Assembly (NCBI GenBank): GCA_934728355.1
Contig: CAKVEA010000001.1
Coordinates: 1-64,000 of the forward strand
Direction of reading: 5' to 3'
DNA length: 64,000 bases
From: an uncultured Eubacteriales bacterium
GTDB taxonomy: Bacteria; Bacillota; Clostridia; Oscillospirales; Acutalibacteraceae
Position numbers and translations under genes: made by a program. Of the stretch, positions 43,908 through 53,522 are shown one piece after another. The notes beneath the pieces were generated by a model. It did not search any database. It was given only the letters and a program-made list of their open reading frames with translations, and was not told the DNA's origin. Every line of letters begins with the position of its first letter. Position 1 is the stretch's first letter.

Positions 43908-44291
43908 TTACATAATGTTAGGCCAATTTGGCATTTCAGATTCTTTTAAATTTTCAAGTTTTACTACCATACTTGTTGATTCATTCCAAAAATCCGAGTT
44001 ATCATCCGAATATTCCAGTGATGATCTCATTAATGCTATAGAATTCTCTATTTCCTCAAGCATTTCATGATGTAAAATCATTGCAAGCACATCATGATTA
44101 TTTTCCCAAAAATCCTCGAGTAACCCAATCTCTTTAAGTGCCATCTTAGGCTGACTTTTTTCAACATAATTCTGAGTTTTTTCTACATATATTTTAGCTT
44201 CATCCGCTGACTGAGAAACGTAAACAGTGCAACCGCAACATATTGCAACGGATATTAAAGCTATAAAAAAAGTTATTACTAATTTTTTCAT
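43908..44291 (-). CDS. DUF4363 family membrane-anchored protein
   Basis: The 127-aa protein has an N-terminal hydrophobic segment (about residues 4-22, ending CCGCTV, possibly a lipoprotein or anchor) and a helical extracytoplasmic part (EDFWENNHDVLAMILHHEMLEEIENSI), typical of DUF4363. It overlaps the upstream DUF421 gene by 4 bp, the usual pair in Clostridia. Function unknown. Confidence 0.8.
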   Translation of the reverse strand: MKKLVITFFIALISVAICCGCTVYVSQSADEAKIYVEKTQNYVEKSQPKMALKEIGLLEDFWENNHDVLAMILHHEMLEEIENSIALMRSSLEYSDDNSDFWNESTSMVVKLENLKESEMPNWPNIM

Positions 44292-44965
44292 TTTGCATTT
44301 TCCTTTCTTATTATGTTGAACTGTTTAGTTTTATTTGCAGTCATAATAAAAACATCCTTAGCATCAATATTTTGTCCGTCAAGAACTCCTTCAAGCCATT
44401 TTCTATCAAGACCACACACAGAAAGTGAAAAATCACATATGTTTCCATCACTTATTACAACAGTGTCTATTGTAGCTTTAGGAACTTCCACACCCAATAC
44501 GGAAGCATCAGGCGGTTGTTTTCCGGATTTTTTAAGAACACTCATTTTACCGTTTGTTTCCATTATAGCAAACCAAACATCATTAAGTGAAAAAACATCC
44601 AATTGTCTTAATTGTTCAAAAAGATCTTCATTGCTAAGTCTTAAATATCTTAGTGCATCCTGACGGATTTTTCCTTCATCTATTATAACTACAGGTCTAC
44701 CACAGATAATTTCCCTAATCTTTGAATTTTTAAGCATCAGGAAGGAAACTAAAATTTCGCAGCAAACAAGCACCCCTATAGGAACTACTCCAGTTAAAAG
44801 AGGTTGTTCTGTATTTTGCATCGGTATAGCCGCTATATTTGATATTAAAATAGTTATTACAAGCTCCGAAGTCTGGAGATCACTTATTTGCCTTTTACCC
44901 ATCAATTTTATTGCAAAAATAATTATTATATAAAGTACAATCGTACGAATTAAAGACACAGCCAC
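44288..44965 (-). CDS. DUF421 (YetF-like) membrane protein
   Basis: The 225-aa protein has three N-terminal membrane segments (TIVLYIIIIFAIKLMGKRQI with the family GKRQI motif, then ELVITILISNIAAIPMQ, then VLVCCEILVSFLML) and the cytoplasmic DUF421 domain (GRPVVIIDEGKI; DALRYLRLSNEDLFEQLR; DVWFAIMETNGKMSVLKK). YetF-type proteins are linked with germination and the forespore in Bacillus, but no biochemical role is established. Co-translated with the DUF4363 partner. Confidence 0.88.
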   Translation of the reverse strand: MAVSLIRTIVLYIIIIFAIKLMGKRQISDLQTSELVITILISNIAAIPMQNTEQPLLTGVVPIGVLVCCEILVSFLMLKNSKIREIICGRPVVIIDEGKIRQDALRYLRLSNEDLFEQLRQLDVFSLNDVWFAIMETNGKMSVLKKSGKQPPDASVLGVEVPKATIDTVVISDGNICDFSLSVCGLDRKWLEGVLDGQNIDAKDVFIMTANKTKQFNIIRKENAK

Positions 44966-45048
44966 TTATAAACCCACCTTTTAAATTTATATTTTTAAAA
45001 AATACAATATTATTTTTCACATAATTTGCCTACAATATTCCGCAAGTA

Positions 45049-45077
45049 TTGAAAATTAAAAAAATAAATAATATAAT
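45049..45077 (+). promoter_or_regulatory. Promoter of the glycan cluster
   Basis: TTGAAA at 45049-45054 and TATAAT at 45072-45077 are 17 bp apart, with about 60 nt of leader to the proposed start at 45146. Confidence 0.6.
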
Positions 45078-45145
45078 AACTAAGGAACAATTAATATTTG
45101 AAAATTAAAGTTTTCAAAAAATTTATTTTTAGGATGTGATTTTAT

Positions 45146-45829
45146 ATTTTAACACCTTGGGAAAATCTTCCTCAAGAAATGAAATCCGAAGAAGTTAAAA
45201 AATACTACAGGATTCTCGAAAAAAAAAGAGGTTATCTTATTTCAAAAAGAATTTTTGATTTATTGGCCTCAATAGTTTTAACTGTAGTGCTTTTACCCGT
45301 AATGATTGCTATTTGTATCATTATAAAAACAACTTCGCCAGGAAAAATATTCTTCCTTCAAGAAAGAGTGACGAAAGACGGAAAAAAATTTAAAATTTTT
45401 AAATTCAGAACTATGAAAGAAAACTCAGAAAAATTAAGCGGAGTAACACTTGAAAATGATTTTCGTATTACAAAATGCGGAAAATGGTTAAGAAAATTAA
45501 GACTCGATGAACTCCCACAAGTATTTAATCTCTTAAGAGGAGAATTATCTTTAGTAGGAGTAAGACCGGAATCTGTAAAATATGTAGAAAAGTATACTCC
45601 GGAAATGAAAGCAACTTTACTCATGTCCGCAGGTATAACTTCCGAAACAAGCATACTTTATAAAGATGAATCAAAACTTTTAAAAAACTCTGCAAACCCG
45701 GATGAAGTTTATATAAAAGAAATTTTACCTCAAAAAATGAAATATAATCTTGAGTACATCGAAAAATGTAATTTGTGGTACGATATAAAAGTAATTTTTA
45801 AAACTGTTATAGCAGTAATTAAAAAATAA
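45146..45829 (+). CDS. Undecaprenyl-phosphate sugar transferase (initiating glycosyl-1-phosphate transferase)
   Basis: This WcaJ/PglC-family enzyme loads the first sugar phosphate of a surface glycan onto undecaprenyl phosphate. After one membrane hairpin (RIFDLLASIVLTVVLLPVM) come FFLQERVTKDGKKFKIFKFRTM, LRKLRLDELPQVFNLLRGEL and SLVGVRPE, the catalytic core. An ATG exists at 45179, but the frame upstream reads TPWENLPQ, a sequence like the N-terminus of Clostridial relatives. AGGATGTGAT sits just before an ATT codon at 45146, so I propose an ATT start (227 aa). Followed by an aminotransferase gene 12 bp downstream. Confidence 0.85.
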   Translation: MLTPWENLPQEMKSEEVKKYYRILEKKRGYLISKRIFDLLASIVLTVVLLPVMIAICIIIKTTSPGKIFFLQERVTKDGKKFKIFKFRTMKENSEKLSGVTLENDFRITKCGKWLRKLRLDELPQVFNLLRGELSLVGVRPESVKYVEKYTPEMKATLLMSAGITSETSILYKDESKLLKNSANPDEVYIKEILPQKMKYNLEYIEKCNLWYDIKVIFKTVIAVIKK

Positions 45830-45841
45830 GGAGACTTCAAA

Positions 45842-47044
45842 ATGAATAAAAATGAAATTAAATTTTCCCCACCGGACATTCGTGAAGAGGACATAAAAGC
45901 AGTAGAAGAAGTTTTACACTCAGGGTGGATAACAACAGGTCCAAAAACAAAACTTTTTGAAAAAACAATAGCTCAGTACTGTGGTACCGAAAAAGCAGCA
46001 GCAATGAATTCTGCCACAGCTTGCCTAGAATCAACACTTCGCCTTTTAGGAGTAGGTCCAGGAGATGAAGTCATAACAAGTGCATATACCTATACTGCTT
46101 CATGTAGTGTTATTTGCCACGTTGGAGCAACTCCTGTCTTGATTGACGTTGAACCTGATTCTTTTGAAATGAATTACGAAAAAATGAGCGATGCAATAAC
46201 CGAAAAAACAAAAGCAATTATACCTGTAGATCTCGGCGGTATTATGTGTGATTACGAAAAAATAATAAGTATAGCAAATCAGAAATCTTATTTGTTTAAT
46301 CCCACAAATGAATTACAAAGCAAATTGGGAAGAATTGCAATCATAGCTGATGCAGCTCACTCCTTAGGAGCCGAGCATAACGGCAAAAAATCAGGAAGTT
46401 ATGCGGATTTTACTTGTTTTTCATTCCATGCGGTTAAAAATTTAACAAGTGGCGGGGAAGGTGGAGCTGTTACATGGAATCTACCTTCAGAAATAAATAG
46501 CGACGAAATATATAAGAACTATATGCTTCTTTCACTTCATGGGCAAGATAAAGATGCTCTTGCAAAAACAACTGCCGGTGCTTGGGAATATGATATTTTA
46601 TATCCCGGATACAAATGCAATATGACTGACATCTCAGCAGCTGTGGGTCTTTCACAGCTTCAAAGATACGAAAGTATTCTAGAAAGAAGAAAACAAATAG
46701 TTTCTAGTTACAATAAAGGTTTAAACGAAGAAATTTTTTGGAAAGCAAATCATATATCCGAAAATAATATTTCAAGCTGCCATCTTTATCTTTTAAGACT
46801 TTTAGGAAAAGATGAAAATTTTCGTAATGAATGTATTAAAAAATTGGCTCAACTCGGAATTTCGGCAAATGTTCATTATAAACCGCTTCCAATGTTAACA
46901 GCTTACAAAAATTTAGGATTCAAAATTTCGGATTTTCCTTGCGCATATGATATGTATAGAAATGAAATAACACTCCCTCTTCACACAAAACTTTCGGACG
47001 AAAACATAGAGTATATTATAAAATCTCTCAAATCAATCATATGA
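45842..47044 (+). CDS. DegT/DnrJ/EryC1/StrS sugar aminotransferase
   Basis: This PLP enzyme (400 aa) aminates a nucleotide keto-sugar. It has HSGWITTGPKTKLFE, MNSATACLESTLRLLG and TSAYTYTASCSV near the cofactor phosphate. The PLP lysine lies in CFSFHAVKNLTSGGEGGAV. ADAAHSLGAEHNGKKSGS and YKCNMTDISAAVGLSQL are typical. It neighbours the sugar transferase, so the product is probably an amino sugar of the surface glycan (for example a bacillosamine-like residue). The dehydratase and acetyltransferase needed are not in this window. Confidence 0.92.
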   Translation: MNKNEIKFSPPDIREEDIKAVEEVLHSGWITTGPKTKLFEKTIAQYCGTEKAAAMNSATACLESTLRLLGVGPGDEVITSAYTYTASCSVICHVGATPVLIDVEPDSFEMNYEKMSDAITEKTKAIIPVDLGGIMCDYEKIISIANQKSYLFNPTNELQSKLGRIAIIADAAHSLGAEHNGKKSGSYADFTCFSFHAVKNLTSGGEGGAVTWNLPSEINSDEIYKNYMLLSLHGQDKDALAKTTAGAWEYDILYPGYKCNMTDISAAVGLSQLQRYESILERRKQIVSSYNKGLNEEIFWKANHISENNISSCHLYLLRLLGKDENFRNECIKKLAQLGISANVHYKPLPMLTAYKNLGFKISDFPCAYDMYRNEITLPLHTKLSDENIEYIIKSLKSII

Positions 47045-47096
47045 TTTTCATTTGCCATGGTAAACAATTTTATTTTCCAAAAGAAAGGAGGCAGAA

Positions 47097-48548
47097 ATGA
47101 ATTCAATCCAGCGAGATTTTCGCAGCTTGTCATTGGATACAAGTCTTTTCAGAAAAGTATATATAATGCTTATTTCTTTTGAGATGATAGCTTTTTTAGA
47201 TGTCATCTCTCTTGTATGTAAATCCATTGTTCTAATATGGGGACTTTTCATACTTATACATAATTTTTTTATACAAAAAATAGCTTTCAAAATCCGTTAT
47301 AAATATCTTTTATGGTCATTTCTAATTTTAATGATTATAACTTCAGTTGTTCATATGTCGATATGGTTCATACCGAATTTAGTAATAACTTATTTTACAG
47401 CTATTTGTTTTTTCGTTTTTTATGGAATGTACAAAGAAAAAAATCATGAAGATTTAGAAAAAGAAATGGTTTTTATTTTAAAATTTTTTGTAAATTTCAG
47501 CCTTATTTTCGGAACACTCTCATTAATATCTTTGTTTTTAGGTCAAGATTCGTCATATTTAGGTTATTACCTTGGAATATTTAAAAATCGATTGATAGGT
47601 GTATATACAAATTCAAATATTTTGGCTTTTTCTATGATTGAAGGAATTGTATCCTGCGATATTTTATCGGACTTATATATCAAAAATAAATTTAAATCAG
47701 ATAAATTGCCTTCCTGGAAATTAATAGTTTGCCCTATTGTGAACTGTCTTTGTTTGTTTCTTTCAGATTCAAATGCTTCATTTGTATTTTTGATAATATA
47801 CTGGACTATACGGGTATTTTGCAATTTATTTTTCAAATGCCAATTTCAATATACAATAAAGCTTTTTAGAAGTATACTTATGACATTCGGATTTTGCTTA
47901 TTAATGATGTCTGCTTCATTTGCACTTAGAGACTGTTGTCAAAATTTTATAAACATCGTTATCACTGACGTGTATAAATTAGAAAGTTCTTCTAGAAAAT
48001 CAGAAGAAAATTTAAAAGAAAGTTCTAAAAATAATACCAAAAACAACTCTGTTTCTTCTGAAAACACTTCTGATTTTCATATTGGTCGAGAACATTATGA
48101 AGTAAGTAGTGGAAGAATAACACTTTTTAAACAAGGATTAAAAATTTTTAAGCATCATCCATGGATAGGAATTGGAAGAGCAAATTTAAAAACATACGGA
48201 AAAAAATATATAAAAGGTGGACTCATACATCCTGATCTTCACAACGGTTATCTCACAATTTTAGTTTCATGTGGAATAATAGGTTTTTTGATTTTCGCAG
48301 TATTTTCTTTTTTAGTTTCATTAGACATCTGCAAATATATTTTTATTTGTCTCGGTCAAAATAATTTTGGAGTTTTTTGCAAACTATTTTCAGCTTTGGT
48401 ATCATACTGCGGATACTGTTTATTTGAAAAAGCAATTCTTTTTGATATGACATTCATGGTAGGATTTTTCTGGTCCATACTTGGTTACACTATATCATAT
48501 ATTCACAGTGTCGAAAGTTTAACTCCAAATAAATATTTAAAAACTTAA
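47097..48548 (+). CDS. O-antigen ligase/polymerase-like membrane protein
   Basis: The 483-aa protein has about ten membrane segments. The Wzy_C-type loop at the C-terminal third contains HHPWIGIGRANLKTYGKKY and LHNGYLTILVSCGIIGF, which fit O-antigen ligase or polymerase proteins. A Ser/Asn/Lys-rich extracytoplasmic stretch lies before it (about residues 295-330). AAAGGAGG precedes the ATG. With the two preceding genes it would form a minimal set for surface polysaccharide or glycoprotein assembly; glycosyltransferases and flippase are missing here. Confidence 0.82.
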   Translation: MNSIQRDFRSLSLDTSLFRKVYIMLISFEMIAFLDVISLVCKSIVLIWGLFILIHNFFIQKIAFKIRYKYLLWSFLILMIITSVVHMSIWFIPNLVITYFTAICFFVFYGMYKEKNHEDLEKEMVFILKFFVNFSLIFGTLSLISLFLGQDSSYLGYYLGIFKNRLIGVYTNSNILAFSMIEGIVSCDILSDLYIKNKFKSDKLPSWKLIVCPIVNCLCLFLSDSNASFVFLIIYWTIRVFCNLFFKCQFQYTIKLFRSILMTFGFCLLMMSASFALRDCCQNFINIVITDVYKLESSSRKSEENLKESSKNNTKNNSVSSENTSDFHIGREHYEVSSGRITLFKQGLKIFKHHPWIGIGRANLKTYGKKYIKGGLIHPDLHNGYLTILVSCGIIGFLIFAVFSFLVSLDICKYIFICLGQNNFGVFCKLFSALVSYCGYCLFEKAILFDMTFMVGFFWSILGYTISYIHSVESLTPNKYLKT

Positions 48549-48574
48549 CTTAAAAAACAAGGAGTTTAAAATCT

Positions 48575-49426
48575 ATGATAAATATAGGATGTCATCTTTC
48601 TTCCTCTAAAGGATTTACAACTATGGCTGAAAACTGCAATAAAATAAATGCTACAGCTTTTCAATATTTTACAAGAAACCCTCGAGGCGGAAAACAGAAA
48701 AAAATAAACCCAACGGATATTAAAAAGTTTTTTGAAATGAAAAAATCATTAAATTATTCTGTAGTTGCTCATGCACCTTATACAATGAATTTATGTTCAC
48801 ATTCCGAAGATATAAGAAACTACTCCGTACATCTACTAAAAGAGGATATAAAAATATGCGAAAACATACCCGGTACGTACTACAATTTTCACCCGGGAAG
48901 TCACACCGGCCAAGGAATAGAAAAAGGAATAAATCAAATATCAACGGCTTTGAATGAGGTTCTGAAAGAAAATCAAAACACCATAATTTTACTCGAAACA
49001 ATGACAGGAAAAGGAACTGAAATCGGCGGAAAATTTGAAGATATAGCAAAAATCATAAATAACATAGAAATAAAAGAAAAAATAGGAGTTTGTTTTGATA
49101 CTTGTCATGTTTTCGATGCAGGGTACGATATTATAAACAATTTGGAAAACGTTTTAGAAAATTTTGATAAGGTTATAGGAATTTCCAAATTAAAAGTAGT
49201 CCATCTAAACGACAGCAAAAATATTTTAGGTAGCAAAAAAGATAGACATGAGCAACTCGGGAAAGGAAACATCGGGCTTAAAGCTATAAAAAATATAATT
49301 AATAACAAGTATTTAAAAGATTTGATTTTCATTTTAGAAACTCCTCAAGAAAATTTAGAAGGATATGCAAAAGAAATATCATTAATTAAATCTTGCTACG
49401 AAAGCAGTTTGAATTATGAAAAATAA
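48575..49426 (+). CDS. nfo: Endonuclease IV (AP endonuclease)
   Basis: The 283-aa TIM-barrel enzyme cleaves DNA at abasic sites. Zinc-binding motifs are visible: VAHAPYTMNL, NFHPGSHTGQGIE, ILLETMTGKGTE, GVCFDTCHVFDAGYD, HLNDSK and DRHEQLGKGNIG. Length is normal. The stop overlaps the start of the next gene by 11 bp. Confidence 0.96.
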   Translation: MINIGCHLSSSKGFTTMAENCNKINATAFQYFTRNPRGGKQKKINPTDIKKFFEMKKSLNYSVVAHAPYTMNLCSHSEDIRNYSVHLLKEDIKICENIPGTYYNFHPGSHTGQGIEKGINQISTALNEVLKENQNTIILLETMTGKGTEIGGKFEDIAKIINNIEIKEKIGVCFDTCHVFDAGYDIINNLENVLENFDKVIGISKLKVVHLNDSKNILGSKKDRHEQLGKGNIGLKAIKNIINNKYLKDLIFILETPQENLEGYAKEISLIKSCYESSLNYEK

Positions 49427-52400
49427 AGAAATTACAGAAATAAAATACAAAGGAGGAGAATTAAGCGAAGCAATTATTACTTTGCTTGATCCTTTTTTCG
49501 AAAAATTATCTAATAACGGCATAAAAAATACTGTAAAAGAATTTGCCCCGGATATAGATTTAGATGATTTTGTTTTAAAAAAAATAAAAACTCAACTTTC
49601 AAAGCAAAGAGTTATAGAACTTAATAATATATATCTCGACAAAGTTTATATACAATACAGATTCAGCGGCATTCAAATAGAGCCCTCCGGAATAATGAGA
49701 TTTGCCGTTAAAAAAATAACTATAACTGATAATCAAATACTAAAATCATTTGAAAGTATATTAAAACAAATAGAAGAAAAATATATTCTAAATAGAGAAT
49801 ATATTTTGCGTAAAATAGATGAAATAGTTGTAAGTCTTTCAAGCATGGAAATATACAAACCAAAAAATTCAAGAGAAAAAACTCTATATGATTTAGCTAT
49901 GCTTATTTTGCTTAACTATTATGAATCAAATAAAAATTCATCGCTTCCAAAATGGATAAACAGTGCAATCAAAAATGTAAGTAAAGGTAAATTTTTAAAC
50001 TCCTGGATAAAAATTTTAATAGAATATATTTCCGAAGTTATAGCAGATGTCAGTGAAAATATATTTTTCAATTTCAAGGTTACTTTTGACTCTCTAATGG
50101 TAAGAATCATATTAGATAAAAAAACAAATAACGGTCAAATTTCAAAATTACTTAAAATACTTAATATAGATGTCCGAAAAATAATTTATAATTTTGCAAA
50201 AAGTTATATAAGTCCAAGCTTTATAAAAGGTATCGGAGAAATTCTTGCAGATGTTTCCAGTTATTTTTTGAGTACAGTGGAAAATAAAAAGATTATTTAT
50301 GACGAAGCCAGTCCGGATCCTTTTAACATAACTGTTTCTGCCGGTAAAAATTTTAATACGGAAAGAGCTTTCAGATGGTACACTTCCTCAAAAATAAAAA
50401 ATTATTTTCTTTATTACTCTCAAGATAAAGAATTTAAAAACTTTAAAAGAATAAAATCTGTTTGTGAAGAAGTACCCAAAACCTTTCCTTTCATAAATCT
50501 GGGATTAATATCTGGATATAAAATATCTAAAATAAATAAACATTCTGCATGCATAGAAAATTTAAATCCCGGAAAGCTTTATTACAAAATATGTACCGAA
50601 GATAAAACAGATTCGCCAATTTATACTTTAGATATTAAAGATCCCAATAATCACACAGCAAATTTCATAATATTTGCAGATTCACAAGGGATGATAAAAC
50701 AAGACTACGAAACATTTTTAAAAGCAGCAAATACAAGTCTTTCGAAGAACAAACCTGACTTTATAGTACATTTAGGGGATTTTGTAGACGACGGAAATAA
50801 TGAAGAATACTGGAAATGGGTTTTAGATTCTAAGTTTTGGAAAGAAAATGTATGTATCCCACTCGCAGGAAATCATGAATCACACCGCAATGCTTTAGCA
50901 GTTCGTGAGGGAGTAGAAAACTCTGTTTACAGTCATTTTAATGTTCAAAATTTACCTTCCCAAGACACATCTAAAGGTATTTATTATTCTTTCGAATATA
51001 AAGATGCAACATTTGTTGTGTTAAATACAAATACTTCCGAGTCTGGGATTGACGAAATACAGTATCAGTATGCATTAGATATTTTTAGAAAATCTAAAAG
51101 CAAATGGAAAATACTCTTTACCCATAAAAGTCCTTATTCAAACGGCCCTCATTGCAAAGACCCTGATGTAAAAAATATAGGAAATCAAATAAAAGAACTT
51201 GCTTACCAAGGAAATGTAGATTTAGTTTTCGGAGGTCACGATCACGTTTATGTAAGAACAAAAATTTTATCTTATGAAAAAAATGCAGGATGCGAAGAAG
51301 TAATAAAATCAAAAGAAGAAACTATATTCTTGAATCCTTTCGGAACAATATTTATAGTACCCGGGACAACAGGAGTTAAAAATTATAAACAAAACCTAAA
51401 GATTTCTATTCCTGCCGAAAAAGTCGAAAATCCAAAGGGCCAAGTATATTCAGAAGTAAGTTTTTCTTCATCTGATCTCAAATTCAAATCATATTCGGTA
51501 AATACAAATACTCAAAAAATCGAGCTAATTGATTCCTTTTCAATTAGGAAAAAAAATCGGAATACTGACAGTCGCTATGTTTCTAAACTAATGAACAGTG
51601 TTTCAAATGTTCCTTGGATAGATGATACTGAAAAAATAAATAAAATTCTAAATGATTACAAATCTCTAAGATATCAAGAAAAAATAAAAATTAAAAATTC
51701 TGATAAGTTCTTTAGAAATCTTAAAATAAAAGAAAAGTACCTTAAAATAACTACAAGTCAAATCTGTAGAGTAAAAACAAAAAAAGAATTTATTGCAGCA
51801 CTTGAAAATCAAAAAATCGGAACTATAATAACAGAATGCGAAGAAATAAAATTCAGCGAAAATATTTTCGGAAAAAGTCAAATAGTAATAAACAGACCCC
51901 TTTGTATAAGAGGCTGTGCAAAGATTTCAAATATAAATTTTGTTTTGGAAAAATATTCATTACTTCTAATCTCAGATAGCATTTGCATAGACAACACTAG
52001 GAAGTTTCTCTCTTTTTGCAAATCAAAAAGCATATTCGAGCTTCTAGACAATTCTTGCTTAATTATAAATAACAATGCTTCTGTTAATTCTTCTTTTGGA
52101 ATGAAACCAAAAGAAAAAGGAATTAAAATTTCGGGAGAAAATTGCACATTATATTTAAACAGTTCAAGCTGTAATTTTGTTCAAAACGGATTTATAGAAT
52201 CCTTGTCCCCATCTTCAAAAATAATTATAAATTCCGGTAAATATCTTTCTTCAAAAGAAACCATTTTAGCAAATTGTAATCTCGAAGTGAATGGCGGATT
52301 TATAAATAGTATAAAAGGTTTAGAAAAATCTAAAATAAAAATAAGCGGTGGTATAATAGGTAAAAAAAATCCACAAAAAAATGATTATCTCCCAATAGAA

Positions 52401-52547
52401 ACAAAAGGAAAATTAATTTTAAATTCTGGAACAATAAGATCTTGCGGGAATGTTTCGGTTTCAATCAGCGAAGAAAAAAATTTAATAGTGAAAAATGAAA
52501 ACAAGTTAATAAAAGTTGATATTGAAGGAAAAATTATATATAATTAA
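49416..52547 (+). CDS. Multidomain calcineurin-like metallophosphoesterase (1043 aa)
   Basis: Four parts are visible. Residues 1-290 are helical and unlike any family I know. About 300-410 resemble the fibronectin-like N-domain of purple acid phosphatases (ending IENLNPGKLYYKICTEDKTD). About 415-690 are the metallophosphoesterase: FADSQ, HLGDFVDDG, AGNHESHRN, FTHKSPYSN and FGGHDHVYVRT carry the metal ligands. About 770-1043 look like a beta-helix, with short repeats such as INSGKYLSS, VNGGFINS, ISGGIIGK and LNSGTIRS. No signal peptide is seen although such enzymes are usually exported, so the start or the export route is odd. No ribosome binding site is clear; translation may be coupled to nfo. 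Confidence 0.82.
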   Translation: MKNKEITEIKYKGGELSEAIITLLDPFFEKLSNNGIKNTVKEFAPDIDLDDFVLKKIKTQLSKQRVIELNNIYLDKVYIQYRFSGIQIEPSGIMRFAVKKITITDNQILKSFESILKQIEEKYILNREYILRKIDEIVVSLSSMEIYKPKNSREKTLYDLAMLILLNYYESNKNSSLPKWINSAIKNVSKGKFLNSWIKILIEYISEVIADVSENIFFNFKVTFDSLMVRIILDKKTNNGQISKLLKILNIDVRKIIYNFAKSYISPSFIKGIGEILADVSSYFLSTVENKKIIYDEASPDPFNITVSAGKNFNTERAFRWYTSSKIKNYFLYYSQDKEFKNFKRIKSVCEEVPKTFPFINLGLISGYKISKINKHSACIENLNPGKLYYKICTEDKTDSPIYTLDIKDPNNHTANFIIFADSQGMIKQDYETFLKAANTSLSKNKPDFIVHLGDFVDDGNNEEYWKWVLDSKFWKENVCIPLAGNHESHRNALAVREGVENSVYSHFNVQNLPSQDTSKGIYYSFEYKDATFVVLNTNTSESGIDEIQYQYALDIFRKSKSKWKILFTHKSPYSNGPHCKDPDVKNIGNQIKELAYQGNVDLVFGGHDHVYVRTKILSYEKNAGCEEVIKSKEETIFLNPFGTIFIVPGTTGVKNYKQNLKISIPAEKVENPKGQVYSEVSFSSSDLKFKSYSVNTNTQKIELIDSFSIRKKNRNTDSRYVSKLMNSVSNVPWIDDTEKINKILNDYKSLRYQEKIKIKNSDKFFRNLKIKEKYLKITTSQICRVKTKKEFIAALENQKIGTIITECEEIKFSENIFGKSQIVINRPLCIRGCAKISNINFVLEKYSLLLISDSICIDNTRKFLSFCKSKSIFELLDNSCLIINNNASVNSSFGMKPKEKGIKISGENCTLYLNSSSCNFVQNGFIESLSPSSKIIINSGKYLSSKETILANCNLEVNGGFINSIKGLEKSKIKISGGIIGKKNPQKNDYLPIETKGKLILNSGTIRSCGNVSVSISEEKNLIVKNENKLIKVDIEGKIIYN

Positions 52548-52586
52548 TGAAAGCTTATAATTAAAAGTTCTACACTAGGAGGAAAA

Positions 52587-53522
52587 ATGTTTAAAGAATA
52601 CAAACATTTAAATATAAGAGACAGAAGAAGACTAGAATTCTTCAAAAAATCAAGAAACTTTACAAAAAAAATTTTAAAATTAATTTTACCATCAATAGGA
52701 ATAATTTTACTATTCATAATAGGGATGTTTTCATTTTACAAATTCCTCGATGAAACTAATTCGTCTAATAAGTTTAAAAATTTTTCAAATAAAATAAATT
52801 CTAAATTTAAAGTTCAAAATGAAAATTCGGATTTAGATGAATTGGGCAAAAAAGAAATAGATAGAGAAGCCGAAAAAGAGTCTTCTATATCCAATTCTTC
52901 CAAAAAAGAAGATTACGAATTTGAAACAAATCCATATGATTTCTCTGAATGGAACAAAAATGCTCCTGAAGAATTAATGGTAGTAAATTTCAAAAATTCT
53001 ATTTCTGAAGACTATAAAATAAAAACAAAAAATTGTCGGGGAAAAGAAATTAATACTATTGCATGCCAAGATTTAGAACAAATGATAGCAGATGCTCAAA
53101 AAGACGGCGCTCGTCTTTGGATATCTTCGGGTTACAGAGATATAAAACGTCAAACAATGCTTTTCAAAAGACAAGTCGAAAGAGAACTTTCAAAAGAAGT
53201 AATAAGTCAGGAAGAAGCTGAGCTTCGAGCATCTAAAATAGTTGCAAAACCATGCACGAGTGAGCATAACACAGGGCTTGCAGTGGATTTTGACGGCGTA
53301 TGTGGTGATTTTTATAAAACAAAAGAATATAAATGGTTAATGGATAATGCTGATAAGTATGGCTTTATAGAAAGATATCAAGAAAAATGGAAAGAATTGA
53401 CCGGTATTATATATGAACCTTGGCATTTCAGATATGTTGGAAAAGAAGAAGCACCAAAAATTAAAGAAAGCGGAATTTGTCTTGAAGAATATATAAAAAA
53501 TAAAATAGGAGGAAAAATATGA
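52587..53522 (+). CDS. VanY-type D-alanyl-D-alanine carboxypeptidase (M15B)
   Basis: The 311-aa membrane-anchored zinc peptidase trims peptidoglycan stem peptides. A basic N-terminus (FKEYKHLNIRDRRRLEF) and one membrane segment (about residues 34-52) precede a charged linker. The catalytic domain has ISSGYRDIKRQTMLF, the zinc motif SEHNTGLAVDFDG near 226 and EPWHFRYVG near 276. AGGAGG precedes the ATG. The stop overlaps the gltX start by 4 bp. Confidence 0.92.
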   Translation: MFKEYKHLNIRDRRRLEFFKKSRNFTKKILKLILPSIGIILLFIIGMFSFYKFLDETNSSNKFKNFSNKINSKFKVQNENSDLDELGKKEIDREAEKESSISNSSKKEDYEFETNPYDFSEWNKNAPEELMVVNFKNSISEDYKIKTKNCRGKEINTIACQDLEQMIADAQKDGARLWISSGYRDIKRQTMLFKRQVERELSKEVISQEEAELRASKIVAKPCTSEHNTGLAVDFDGVCGDFYKTKEYKWLMDNADKYGFIERYQEKWKELTGIIYEPWHFRYVGKEEAPKIKESGICLEEYIKNKIGGKI

